DNA of 64,000 nt from Bradyrhizobium sp. URHD0069 (GTDB taxonomy: Bacteria; Pseudomonadota; Alphaproteobacteria; Rhizobiales; Xanthobacteraceae): assembly GCF_000701345.1 (NCBI RefSeq), contig NZ_JNIJ01000028.1, forward strand, positions 1 through 64,000, in the 5' to 3' direction. This document shows, one piece after another, positions 1 to 7,759 of the stretch (position 1 is the stretch's first letter; each line of letters begins with the position of its first letter). The notes beneath the pieces are model-generated. The model saw nothing but the letters and a program-made list of their open reading frames with translations, searched no databases and was not told where the DNA came from. The position numbers and the translations under genes are program-made.

Positions 1-271
1 ATCGTCCCAAGTGGCGCGCGATCGACCGCAACGAGCAGCGCATGCTGAGCCATCGAGAGATTTCCTCTCGTTCAGAAAGGCCGAGCGCCTGTTTGGCACG
101 GTGCCGATCCGGAGGACGTATGCCACCGGTTGGCGAGATCACAGAGAAGACCGACGAGGACTCCCGGTCAAATCGGCGTCCGATCGAACTCATCGGCTCG
201 CCGGCCTGCCAGCGATCCCAGATCTCAGACCGCTGAGCGGTCGAGTAATAAATGCGACGTCGCTGTTTCAT
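1..271 (-). CDS. IS30-family transposase, N-terminal 90 residues (cut by window edge)
   Basis: The minus strand from 271 is open to the edge and begins MKQRRRIYYSTAQRSEIWDR, followed by a helix-turn-helix-like segment with GEPMSSIGRRFDRESSSV, then PTGGIRPP and a second helix-turn-helix (LSEREEISRWLSM..SLRSIARHLGR). This order is the N-terminus of IS30-family transposases: a DNA-binding region with the TGGIRP linker, upstream of the DDE catalytic domain that would lie outside the window. A GGAG Shine-Dalgarno sits about 9 bases before the ATG. Plus-strand open frames over the same bases are shadows. The element may be intact elsewhere; only this end can be judged. Confidence 0.85.
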   Translation of the reverse strand, partial: MKQRRRIYYSTAQRSEIWDRWQAGEPMSSIGRRFDRESSSVFSVISPTGGIRPPDRHRAKQALGLSEREEISRWLSMRCSLRSIARHLGR

Positions 272-325
272 GCCCACACTCCATCTTTGCTAAAAGATTA
301 GAGTGTTGCGCTGACCAATTGAGCC
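1..325 (-). mobile_element. IS30-family insertion sequence, one end only
   Basis: The left edge of the window holds one end of an insertion sequence whose transposase reads leftwards out of the window. The inverted-repeat end is estimated at about positions 303-325, where the minus strand reads CAATTGGTCAGCGCAACACT, which resembles IS30-family termini. The other end and the target duplication are not visible, so the right boundary is approximate by about 10 bases. The element lies less than 100 bases upstream of pyrB. Confidence 0.7.
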
Positions 326-416
326 CGCCCCTGCTTGCGGACAGATTGGGGATAATGCGCAAGCCGCCTATTCGCCCTTGCCCCGCCTTCCATCTCTGCC
401 TATAGCTCTCGTTTTA

Positions 417-1370
417 ATGACCCCTGCATCGAAATCGACCTTTGTCCTCGGTCACCGGCACCTGCTGGGCATAGAGGGACTTTCCACTGCCGATATTACC
501 GGCCTGCTCGACCTCTCCGAGGAATATGTCGAGCTGAACCGCCAGGTCGACAAAAAGCGCACCTCCTTGCGCGGCCGCACCCAGGTCAACCTGTTCTTCG
601 AGGCCTCGACCCGCACCCAGTCCTCGTTCGAAATCGCCGGTAAGCGATTGGGTGCCGACGTCATGAACATGTCGGTGTCCTCTTCCTCGATGCGCAAAGG
701 GGAAACCCTGATCGATACCGCGGTCACGCTGAACGCCATGCACCCGGATATTCTGGTGGTACGGCACCATGCCTCCGGTGCGGTCGAGCTGTTGGCGCGC
801 AAGGTCGACGGTTCCGTGATCAATGCCGGCGACGGCGCCCATGAACATCCGACCCAGGCGCTGCTCGATGCGCTCACCATCCGCCGCAACAAGGGCCGGC
901 TCGAGGGGCTCGTGATTGCGATCTGCGGCGACGTGATGCATTCGCGCGTGGCACGCTCCAATATCCTCCTGCTCAACATCATGGGGGCGCGCGTACGCGT
1001 GGTCGCCCCCTCCACGCTGTTGCCGCGCGGCATCGAGCGGATGGGCGTCGAGGTGGCCCGCGATATGCGCGAGGGCCTCAATGGTGCCGATATTGTGATG
1101 ATGCTGCGGCTGCAGCGCGAGCGGATGAACGGCTCGTTCGTGCCGTCATCGGGCGAATACTTCCAATATTTCGGCCTCGACCAGAAGAAGCTCGCCTATG
1201 CCAAGCCCGACGCGCTGGTGATGCATCCTGGGCCGATGAACCGCGGCGTGGAGATCGACTCGATCGTTGCCGACGGCGCCCAATCGCTGATCCGCGAACA
1301 GGTGGAAATGGGAGTGGCGGTGCGGATGGCGGTGCTCGAAGCGCTCGCCCGCAACCTGCCGAATGCGTAA
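417..1370 (+). CDS. pyrB: aspartate carbamoyltransferase catalytic subunit
   Basis: PyrB condenses carbamoyl phosphate with aspartate, the committed step of pyrimidine synthesis in the cytoplasm. The 317-residue length is normal for the catalytic chain. The carbamoyl-phosphate loop STRTQSSFE is at about residues 64-72, HPTQ at about 140 and the HPGPMNRG signature near 270. The frame is open back to a TTG at 378, but the ATG at 417 matches the family start (MTPASKSTFVLGHRHLLGI), so it was chosen even though no clear Shine-Dalgarno precedes it. The pyrC-like gene follows after 3 bases, so the two are co-transcribed. The nearby IS30 end may have changed the promoter. Confidence 0.95.
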   Translation: MTPASKSTFVLGHRHLLGIEGLSTADITGLLDLSEEYVELNRQVDKKRTSLRGRTQVNLFFEASTRTQSSFEIAGKRLGADVMNMSVSSSSMRKGETLIDTAVTLNAMHPDILVVRHHASGAVELLARKVDGSVINAGDGAHEHPTQALLDALTIRRNKGRLEGLVIAICGDVMHSRVARSNILLLNIMGARVRVVAPSTLLPRGIERMGVEVARDMREGLNGADIVMMLRLQRERMNGSFVPSSGEYFQYFGLDQKKLAYAKPDALVMHPGPMNRGVEIDSIVADGAQSLIREQVEMGVAVRMAVLEALARNLPNA

Positions 1371-1373
1371 ATC

Positions 1374-2675
1374 ATGCTGACCGACCGCCGCCCGATCCTG
1401 CTCGCCAACGCCCGCCTGATCGACCCCTCGCGCGATTTCGACGGGATCGCTGACGTCTTGATCGCCGACGGCACCATCCGCGAGTCCAGGCGCGGCATCG
1501 GCGCGGCCGGGGTGCCCGAAGGCACCGACATCGTCAATTGCGCCGGCAAGATCGTCGCCCCCGGGCTGATCGACATGCGCGCCTTCGTCGGCGAGCCCGG
1601 CGCCAGCCACCGCGAAACCTTTGCTTCCGCAAGCCAGGCGGCCGCGGCCGGCGGCATCACCACGATTATCTGCCAGCCCGATACCTCGCCCGTGATCGAC
1701 AATTCGGCGACGGTGGATTTCGTGCTGCGCCGTGCGCGCGACACCGCGATCGTCAACATCCATCCGATGGCGGCGCTGACCAAGGGCATGCGCGGCGAGG
1801 AGATGACCGAAATCGGCCTGTTGAAGGCCGCCGGCGCGGTAGCGTTCACCGATGGCGACAAGAGCGTCACCAACGCGCAGGTGATGCGGCGGGCGCTGAC
1901 CTATGCGCGGGATTTCGACGCACTGATCGTGCATCACACCGAAGACCCCAATCTGGTCGGCGAAGGCGTCATGAACGAAGGCGAATTCGCCGCGCGCCTG
2001 GGTTTGGCCGGCATTCCCAATGCGGCCGAGGCCGTGATGCTGGAGCGCGACATGCGGCTCACCGCGCTGACCGGCGGACGCTATCATGCGGCCTCGCTGA
2101 GCTGCGTCGATTCGCTGGAAATTCTAAAACGTGCCCGCGATGCCGGGCTTGCAGTCAGCGCCTCGGTCTCGATCAATCATGTGACGCTGAACGAAAACGA
2201 CATCGGCCCCTACCGGACCTTCCTGAAACTTTCGCCGCCGCTGCGCACCGAGGACGACCGACAGGCGCTGGTCGCAGCCGTCGCCTCCGAATTGATCGAT
2301 GTCATCATGTCCGACCACAATCCGCAGGACGTCGAGGTCAAGCGGCTGCCGTTTGCGGAAGCCGCCTCCGGCGCGATCGGGCTACAGACCATGCTGCCGG
2401 CGGCGCTGCGGCTGATCCATAATGGCGAGATGGACTTCAAGACGCTGATCCGCGCGATGTCGACGCGCCCCGCCGAGCTGTTGGGGCTTCCGGGCGGATC
2501 CCTGCGCGCCGGCTCGCCCGCCGACGTCATCGTGATCGACGCCGATACACCCTGGGTGCTCGACCCCGCCGATCTTAAATCCCAATGCAAGAATACGCCG
2601 TTCGACGAAGCGCGGTTCTCGGGCCGTGTGGTGCGCACCATCGTCGGCGGACGGACCGTTTATGAACATGTCTGA
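1374..2675 (+). CDS. pyrC: dihydroorotase-like protein, probably non-catalytic PyrC'/PyrX type
   Basis: This is a 433-residue amidohydrolase of the type I dihydroorotase family, directly coupled to pyrB. Where active enzymes carry D-x-H-x-H after the APGLID strand, this one reads DMRAF (residues 67-71), so both metal-binding histidines are replaced by Arg69 and Phe71. The segment YHAASLS also lacks the second histidine of the usual H-x-x-H-x-S. The late DHNPQD segment keeps its Asp. In Pseudomonas a similar inactive DHOase stabilises PyrB in a dodecameric complex; by analogy this protein is likely a structural partner of PyrB, with the active DHOase encoded elsewhere. The family assignment is firm; loss of activity is inferred. 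Confidence 0.88.
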   Translation: MLTDRRPILLANARLIDPSRDFDGIADVLIADGTIRESRRGIGAAGVPEGTDIVNCAGKIVAPGLIDMRAFVGEPGASHRETFASASQAAAAGGITTIICQPDTSPVIDNSATVDFVLRRARDTAIVNIHPMAALTKGMRGEEMTEIGLLKAAGAVAFTDGDKSVTNAQVMRRALTYARDFDALIVHHTEDPNLVGEGVMNEGEFAARLGLAGIPNAAEAVMLERDMRLTALTGGRYHAASLSCVDSLEILKRARDAGLAVSASVSINHVTLNENDIGPYRTFLKLSPPLRTEDDRQALVAAVASELIDVIMSDHNPQDVEVKRLPFAEAASGAIGLQTMLPAALRLIHNGEMDFKTLIRAMSTRPAELLGLPGGSLRAGSPADVIVIDADTPWVLDPADLKSQCKNTPFDEARFSGRVVRTIVGGRTVYEHV

Positions 2676-2710
2676 TGCGTGCGGGATACCCCGTAAAGGG
2701 AGCAACGGCG

Positions 2711-3307
2711 ATGTCACCTGAAGCATTTTTGCCGGTGGCCTTCATCCTCGGCTATCTGCTCGGCTCGATTCCGTTCGGGCTGGTCCTGACAAAACTCGCA
2801 GGAACGCAGGACCTTCGTTCGATCGGCTCCGGCAATATCGGCGCCACCAATGTGCTGCGCACCGGGCGCAAGGGCCTCGCCGCAGCGACGCTGATCTGCG
2901 ACGCGCTGAAGGGCACGCTCGCCGTTGTCATCGCTGGCTATTTTGGCGGACCCAACGCCGCGATGCTGGCGGCGCTCGGCGCCTTTCTCGGCCACCTGTT
3001 TCCGGTGTGGCTGGAGTTCAAGGGCGGCAAAGGCGTCGCGGTCTATATCGGTGTGCTCATTGGATTGTTCTGGCCGGCCGCGGTGGTATTTTGCCTGCTC
3101 TGGGCCGCGACCGCCGCGACCTCACGCTACTCCTCGCTGTCAGCGCTCGTTGCGAGTTTTGTCACGCCGATTTTCCTGTGGTGGTTCGGCCACCCCGCCC
3201 TCGCCTCGCTGTTCGCCGTGTTGACCCTGTTGTTGTTCTACATGCACCGCGAAAACATCAAGCGGTTGCAAGCGGGGACCGAGGGCAGGATCGGCGCGAA
3301 GACGTAG
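2711..3307 (+). CDS. plsY: glycerol-3-phosphate acyltransferase PlsY
   Basis: PlsY is an inner-membrane enzyme that uses acyl-phosphate to acylate glycerol-3-phosphate, giving lysophosphatidate. The 198-residue protein has about five hydrophobic segments and the conserved loops LGSIPFGL, SGNIGATNVLRTGRK and FKGGKGVA, all PlsY signatures. The start at 2711 has AAAGGG upstream; the frame is open back to 2675, but the extra residues are not family-like. It lies 35 bases after the pyrC-like gene and ends 17 bases before the convergent amidase. Confidence 0.95.
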   Translation: MSPEAFLPVAFILGYLLGSIPFGLVLTKLAGTQDLRSIGSGNIGATNVLRTGRKGLAAATLICDALKGTLAVVIAGYFGGPNAAMLAALGAFLGHLFPVWLEFKGGKGVAVYIGVLIGLFWPAAVVFCLLWAATAATSRYSSLSALVASFVTPIFLWWFGHPALASLFAVLTLLLFYMHRENIKRLQAGTEGRIGAKT

Positions 3308-3323
3308 GATCGTCATTCCGGGT

Positions 3324-4565
3324 TTATCGCCGCGCAAGCGCGTCTTCGACGAAGCGTGCGGCCGCCAGCGCTCCAGCGTCATCGCCAAACCGTGCGACCA
3401 CCTGCACGCCCACGGGCAATCCGCCCTCGGCGACATGGGCGGGAATGTTGACGCACGGCACGCCCATCAGCGTCCAGAGCCGGTTGAAGCGGGCATCACC
3501 GGTCGAGGCCAGTCCCTTTGGCGCCGCGCCCGGCGCTGACAATGTCAGCAGCACGTCGACGCCCTCGAAAATCGCAGCCAATGCGTCTCGCCCCTGGCTC
3601 GCGATCTTGATCGCGTCGTCGTAGGCGGCGGGCGTCGTTTCCCTGCTTTCGTCGAGCCGCGCACGCAGTATCGGCGGCATGGCGGCGTAGTGCACGCGGT
3701 ATTCCCAGGCCAGCGCCTGATGCGCCTCGAACTCCTGCACGACAGGCTGGATCCGCCACGCCTCCGCGACGATCTCGGGCATCGCCAGCGCGCGCACTGA
3801 GGCGCCGGCGCGTTCGGCCGCGACCGTTGCGATCCGCAGCGCCTCCACGCCCGCCGCTTCCGGCGCGCCCGCAAAGTCCTGGGTCACGACGCCGATGCGC
3901 GGCGCACGCATGGGAGCACCCGGCAGCAGGTCGGGCCGGTTGGTCATCGCCGACAAACCATGCGCGAGATCTTTTACTCCGGCCGCGAACAGGCCGGCTG
4001 TATCCAGGGTCCACGAATAACATTTTATGCCGACCGTCGGCAGCAGCCGGTAAGACGGTTTTATGGCGGCCACACCGCAGAACGAGGCGGGCCGGATCAC
4101 CGAACCGCCGGTCTGTGTTCCCAACGCCAGCGGAATCATGCCGGCCGCGACCGCCGCCGCAGAACCGGATGACGACCCGCCCGGCGTGTGACCGGGGTTG
4201 CGCGGATTGACCGTCGCCGTCGGATCGAGCGACGCGAACGCCGTCGTCGTGGTCTTGCCGATAATGGTCGCGCCCGCCTGCTTCAGCATCATCACGACAG
4301 AGGCATCCCCGCGCGGTCGCCAGCCCCGGTAGATCGCGGAACCCATTTCGGTCGGAAAATCCGCCGTATCCATGATGTCCTTGATGCCGACGGCAATGCC
4401 GCGCAGCGGCCCGGCGTGCGTCGCGCGGGCGTTCTCGGTACGACAGACGAAGGCACCGATGGTTTTGTCGTGCGCGTTGATCGCTTCGAGCGACTGTGCG
4501 ACCGCCGCATCGGCGGCAAGATCGCCGGAAGCGATACGGTGCTGGAGTTCGGCGAGTGAGAGCAT
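3324..4565 (-). CDS. amidase signature-family hydrolase
   Basis: This 413-residue member of the amidase signature family hydrolyses an amide bond; the substrate cannot be read from the sequence. The Ser-cisSer-Lys triad is present: Lys62 in VGIKDIMDT, the serine-rich GGSSSGSAAAVAAG loop at 129-142 and the nucleophile Ser155 in TGGSVIRPA. It lacks the C-terminal extensions of GatA and is shorter than most GatA proteins, so it is unlikely to be the Glu-tRNA amidotransferase subunit. It is transcribed alone, convergent with plsY and divergent from dprA. Confidence 0.9.
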   Translation of the reverse strand: MLSLAELQHRIASGDLAADAAVAQSLEAINAHDKTIGAFVCRTENARATHAGPLRGIAVGIKDIMDTADFPTEMGSAIYRGWRPRGDASVVMMLKQAGATIIGKTTTTAFASLDPTATVNPRNPGHTPGGSSSGSAAAVAAGMIPLALGTQTGGSVIRPASFCGVAAIKPSYRLLPTVGIKCYSWTLDTAGLFAAGVKDLAHGLSAMTNRPDLLPGAPMRAPRIGVVTQDFAGAPEAAGVEALRIATVAAERAGASVRALAMPEIVAEAWRIQPVVQEFEAHQALAWEYRVHYAAMPPILRARLDESRETTPAAYDDAIKIASQGRDALAAIFEGVDVLLTLSAPGAAPKGLASTGDARFNRLWTLMGVPCVNIPAHVAEGGLPVGVQVVARFGDDAGALAAARFVEDALARR

Positions 4566-4644
4566 GGACGTGGTTTTCCTGATGCGACTGGATGGGTTTT
4601 ACGGGCGGGGTCGGAATGGAGCAAGCGCATCGACCACCCTCTCT

Positions 4645-4745
4645 CGTCACGCCTGGCCTTGTGCCGGGCATCCACCTCTTTTCGTGCAACCATCTGCGAA
4701 GTGAAGACGTGGACGGCCGGGTCAAGCCCGGCCATGACGATTGAG
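4645..4745. repeat. dispersed palindromic intergenic repeat
   Basis: The spacer between the amidase and dprA contains GCCTTGTGCCGGGCATCCAC and, further on, GGCCGGGTCAAGCCCGGCCA. The second is strongly self-complementary (GGCCGGG/CCCGGCC). This sequence type recurs between genes in Bradyrhizobium-like genomes and is reported as a REP-like element; the limits are approximate. Confidence 0.45.
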
Positions 4746-4824
4746 AGGTTGCTACGGCTGCCCAGGTTCAAAACGAGTTGATCACACCCTCCGGTTGGGC
4801 GAAGCTGCACCAGCAGGAAGCCGC

Positions 4825-5940
4825 ATGGACACTCGAACACCCACCACCACACACCTCACCGACGACCAGCGGCTCGACTGGCTGCGGCTGATCCGTTCTG
4901 ACAATGTCGGGCCGCGCACGTTCCGTTCGCTGATCAATCATTTCGGCAGCGCGCGCACGGCGCTGCAGCGGCTGCCCGATCTGGCGCGACGCAGCGGCGC
5001 GGCGCGGCCGGGGCGGATCTGCAGCGAGGAAGGCGCTCACGCTGAGCTTGCCGCGAGCAAACGACTTGGCGTCAGCCTGCTCGCGCCGGGCGAAGCCGGG
5101 TATCCGCCGCGGCTCGCCACACTTGACGATGCGCCTCCCCTGCTTGGTGTGCGCGGCGCGCTTGATGTGCTGATGCGGCCGATGATTGCGGTCGTCGGCT
5201 CGCGCAACGCCTCCGGCGCCGGCCTCAAATTCGGCGGCACGCTGGCGCGCGACCTCGGCGAGGCCGGTTTTGTCATTGCCTCGGGACTGGCGCGCGGCAT
5301 CGATCAGGCGGTGCATCGCGCGAGCCTCGAAGGCGGCACGGTGGCGGTGCTGGCCGGCGGTCATGACAAAATCTATCCGCAAGAGCACGAAGACCTGCTG
5401 GCAACGATCATCGAAACTGGCGGGGCCGCAATTTCGGAAATGCCGCTCGGGCATGTGCCGCGCGCGCGGGATTTTCCGCGGCGCAATCGGCTGATTTCAG
5501 GCGTGGCGCTCGGCGTGGTCGTGGTGGAGGCCGCGCATCGCTCGGGCTCGCTGATCACCGCGCGCATCGCCGCCGAACAGGGGCGCGAGGTGTTCGCGGT
5601 GCCGGGCTCGCCGCTCGATCCACGCGCTGCCGGCACCAACGATCTCATCAAACAGGGCGCGACGCCGACTACGGAAGCTTCGGACGTCATCAACGCCGTC
5701 GAGCCGATCATGGGACGGCCGATCGAACTGCGCGAGCCTGGTGAGGAGCCGATGGCATCTGAGCCCGAGGCCAGCGATCGCGCGCGCATTATCGACCTGC
5801 TTGGGCCAGCGCCGATTCTGCTCGATGATCTGATCCGGATGGCCGCCACCTCGCCGACGATCGTTCGCACCGTGCTGCTCGAGCTTGAACTCGCAGGCCG
5901 GCTCGAACGCCACGGCGGCGGGCTGGTATCGCTGATCTAG
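4825..5940 (+). CDS. dprA: DNA-processing protein DprA
   Basis: DprA binds single-stranded DNA and loads RecA during natural transformation. After an N-terminal helix-hairpin-helix region (about residues 10-60) comes the Rossmann-like core with VVGSRNASGAGLKFG, IASGLARGIDQAVHRASL, TVAVLAGG and PRRNRLISGVALGVVVVEA, then a C-terminal winged-helix domain ending LERHGGGLVSLI. At 371 residues it has the normal length. The ATG at 4825 with a CAGGAAG upstream is preferred to an in-frame codon at 4741, which would add untypical residues. The stop overlaps that of the opposing HxlR gene through a shared CTAG. Confidence 0.93.
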   Translation: MDTRTPTTTHLTDDQRLDWLRLIRSDNVGPRTFRSLINHFGSARTALQRLPDLARRSGAARPGRICSEEGAHAELAASKRLGVSLLAPGEAGYPPRLATLDDAPPLLGVRGALDVLMRPMIAVVGSRNASGAGLKFGGTLARDLGEAGFVIASGLARGIDQAVHRASLEGGTVAVLAGGHDKIYPQEHEDLLATIIETGGAAISEMPLGHVPRARDFPRRNRLISGVALGVVVVEAAHRSGSLITARIAAEQGREVFAVPGSPLDPRAAGTNDLIKQGATPTTEASDVINAVEPIMGRPIELREPGEEPMASEPEASDRARIIDLLGPAPILLDDLIRMAATSPTIVRTVLLELELAGRLERHGGGLVSLI

Positions 5941-6392
5941 CTCGCGACCCGATTACCCGGCTCGTTGCGTCCATCGAACCGCGCTCGCGCGGCTTCGATC
6001 TCCGCCTGATGATCGCTGGCCCACTTGCCCAGTGCTTCCACCGGCTTCCATAGCCCGCGTCCGAGATCGGTCAGTTCGTAATCGACCCGCGGCGGAATGG
6101 TCGGGAAGACGGTTCGCGTGACTAGGCCGTCGCGCTCGAGTCCGCGCAGCGTCAGCGTCAGCATCCGCTGCGAGATGCCGCCAACCATGCGCTTGATCTC
6201 GTTGAAGCGCCGCGGGCCGTCACCCAGCAGCATGATCACGAACACGCTCCATTTATCGCCGACCCGCGCCAGGATCGATGCCACCCCGCGGCAATCGCTG
6301 TCGAGGTGAGGTTGAGGCGGCAGAACAGGCACTCTGGTGTGCTCCGGTTTCAAAAATGTGCCTCCTTGCGCGATTTGCGGACGGTCACTCAT
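5937..6392 (-). CDS. HxlR/YodB-type transcriptional regulator
   Basis: This 151-residue winged-helix protein belongs to the HxlR family: RVGDKWSVFVIMLLGDGPRRFNEIKR, GISQRMLTLTLRGLERDGLV and a wing with PRVDYELTDLGRGL. Cys34 (DSDCRGVASILARVGDKW) lies 14 residues before the family Trp, the same spacing as the redox-sensing Cys6 of B. subtilis YodB. It is divergent from an azoreductase gene over only 38 bases, which contain an 11-base palindrome. YodB represses azoR1, so the simplest inference is a quinone- or diamide-responsive repressor of the neighbouring azoR. The redox role is inferred. Confidence 0.9.
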   Translation of the reverse strand: MSDRPQIAQGGTFLKPEHTRVPVLPPQPHLDSDCRGVASILARVGDKWSVFVIMLLGDGPRRFNEIKRMVGGISQRMLTLTLRGLERDGLVTRTVFPTIPPRVDYELTDLGRGLWKPVEALGKWASDHQAEIEAARARFDGRNEPGNRVAS

Positions 6393-6430
6393 ATAGTCTC
6401 AGTTACAAACTTATACCAAGGGTGAACGCC
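6393..6430. promoter_or_regulatory. shared promoter spacer with HxlR-type operator candidate
   Basis: The whole divergent spacer between the HxlR gene and azoR is 38 bases. It contains AGTTACAAACT at 6401-6411, a perfect inverted repeat (AGTT/AACT around ACA), and an AT-rich TTATA next to it. A regulator bound here would cover both start regions, so autoregulation and azoR repression would be linked. Confidence 0.55.
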
Positions 6431-7039
6431 ATGAAGCTTCTACATATCGACTCCAGCGTGCTGGGCCCCCACTCCATCAGCCGACAGGTTTCCGCCGCAA
6501 TCGTGGAGCGCTTGCGCCAAGCCACGCCGGGACTCGAGGTCGGCTATCGTGATCTGACTTTGACGCCGCTGGCGCATCTGTCCGGCCCGCATCTTGCCGC
6601 CGCACAGGGGACCGCGGCCGACGCCGCCCTGCAGCAGGACCTTGCCGCCGGCCAAGCCGTGCTGAACGAATTTCTGGCCGCCGACATCGTGGTGCTCGGC
6701 GCTCCCATGTACAATTTCACGATCCCGAGCCAACTCAAGGCCTGGATCGATCGCATCCTGGTGGCAGGCAAGACCTTCAAATACGGCCCGCAAGGTGCGG
6801 AAGGACTGGCCGGCGACAAGCGTGTGATTGTCGCGATCTCGCGCGGCGGATTCTACGGCGCCGACACGCCAGCGGCCGTGGGCGAGCATCTGGAAACATA
6901 TCTGCGTTGGGTGTTCGGCTTCATCGGCGTCACGAAACCGGAATTTATTTCCGCCGACGGAATCCAGGTCGGACCGGAGCACCGCGAAAAAGCGCTGGCA
7001 GGCGCCCTGCAAGCCGCAACGAATCTCCACGCGGCCTAA
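6431..7039 (+). CDS. azoR: FMN-dependent NADH-azoreductase
   Basis: AzoR is a cytosolic flavodoxin-fold enzyme that reduces azo bonds and quinones by two electrons. The 202-residue product begins MKLLHIDSSVLGPHSISRQV, the FMN phosphate-binding first strand, and contains GAPMYNFTIPSQLKAWIDRI and SRGGFYG, both typical of the family. The ATG at 6431 is preferred because upstream residues overlap the divergent regulator gene and are not conserved. The AAGGG seven bases before it is a plausible ribosome site. Regulation by the adjacent HxlR protein is likely. Confidence 0.93.
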   Translation: MKLLHIDSSVLGPHSISRQVSAAIVERLRQATPGLEVGYRDLTLTPLAHLSGPHLAAAQGTAADAALQQDLAAGQAVLNEFLAADIVVLGAPMYNFTIPSQLKAWIDRILVAGKTFKYGPQGAEGLAGDKRVIVAISRGGFYGADTPAAVGEHLETYLRWVFGFIGVTKPEFISADGIQVGPEHREKALAGALQAATNLHAA

Positions 7040-7103
7040 GATAGAGATGGCACACCGCCTGCCGGCGTCGAACAACGGCGGCGGGCGTGTGTCGCGGCGC
7101 CGG

Positions 7104-7265
7104 CTAGTACCACACGCCTTGTACGCCCAGGATAACCGCGATCAGGGACACCAGCAGGCCAATTCCGGAAAATAGCGCGATCGAGACCAGCGGGTGACCA
7201 TCGGATTTCTGCGATGAAGCTCCTGATGCGGGCAGCGGCGCGGAGACGCGAGCGGCCTTCGGCAT
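7104..7265 (-). CDS. small single-pass membrane protein, unknown function
   Basis: A 53-residue frame begins at an ATG (7265) preceded by GGGAGGCTGAT, a strong Shine-Dalgarno, which sets the start. The N-terminal half is polar and Ser/Ala-rich; the C-terminal half (LVSIALFSGIGLLVSLIAVI) is one transmembrane helix ending near the C-terminus, so the protein is probably tail-anchored. Similar tiny proteins are widespread in Bradyrhizobium but no function is known to me. It is convergent with azoR. Confidence 0.65.
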   Translation of the reverse strand: MPKAARVSAPLPASGASSQKSDGHPLVSIALFSGIGLLVSLIAVILGVQGVWY

Positions 7266-7759
7266 ATCAGCCTCCCATGCGCGAGCGACCAAAATCCTAC
7301 CTTTGTAGATGTCTGGCTCCTATCACCAAGGTTCAACGCGTCTGCGCAGAAACTCAAAGACCTACGCGCCATGGATCAGCACAACGGCGAAGCGATTTTC
7401 GTCAAGTCGTGCCGACCGGATTCATGATTTTCTCGAAGGGCTATGCGCGACCGATCGGTGCGCCGCCGGCGCACCCGCCGCGCCGGCATGACGAAGATGG
7501 CGGGCACGCGCGCTTGCTCCGGGGCGCCTGTCTGAGCCAGGCACAATAATTTCGTGCGTCACGACGATATACACGCATTGAGAGCGCAACTATAGGACGC
7601 ATTTTGCAACTTTAACGATGCCAACTGATTGCCGTCAGGCACCCATTCGACGCCTGTCGATTTGACAGGGGCCGCCTCACCACCCATGTTCGCTGCGAAA
7701 CGGCCGACGCGAATCCCGCGAAAGCGGCCTTTATTTTTCCCGTAAGCCATTGGAATGAC
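7266..7759. other. gene-free spacer upstream of topA
   Basis: About 490 bases without a convincing gene. Short open frames on both strands lack family resemblance or ribosome sites. A TTGACA at 7662-7667 could be a -35 element for topA, but no good -10 follows at the right distance. The region may include gene remnants. Confidence 0.4.

Noticed and set aside
11..301. Plus-strand open frame of 96 codons at the left edge
   Set aside because: The minus strand carries a clear IS30 transposase N-terminus over the same bases; the plus frame has no family resemblance.
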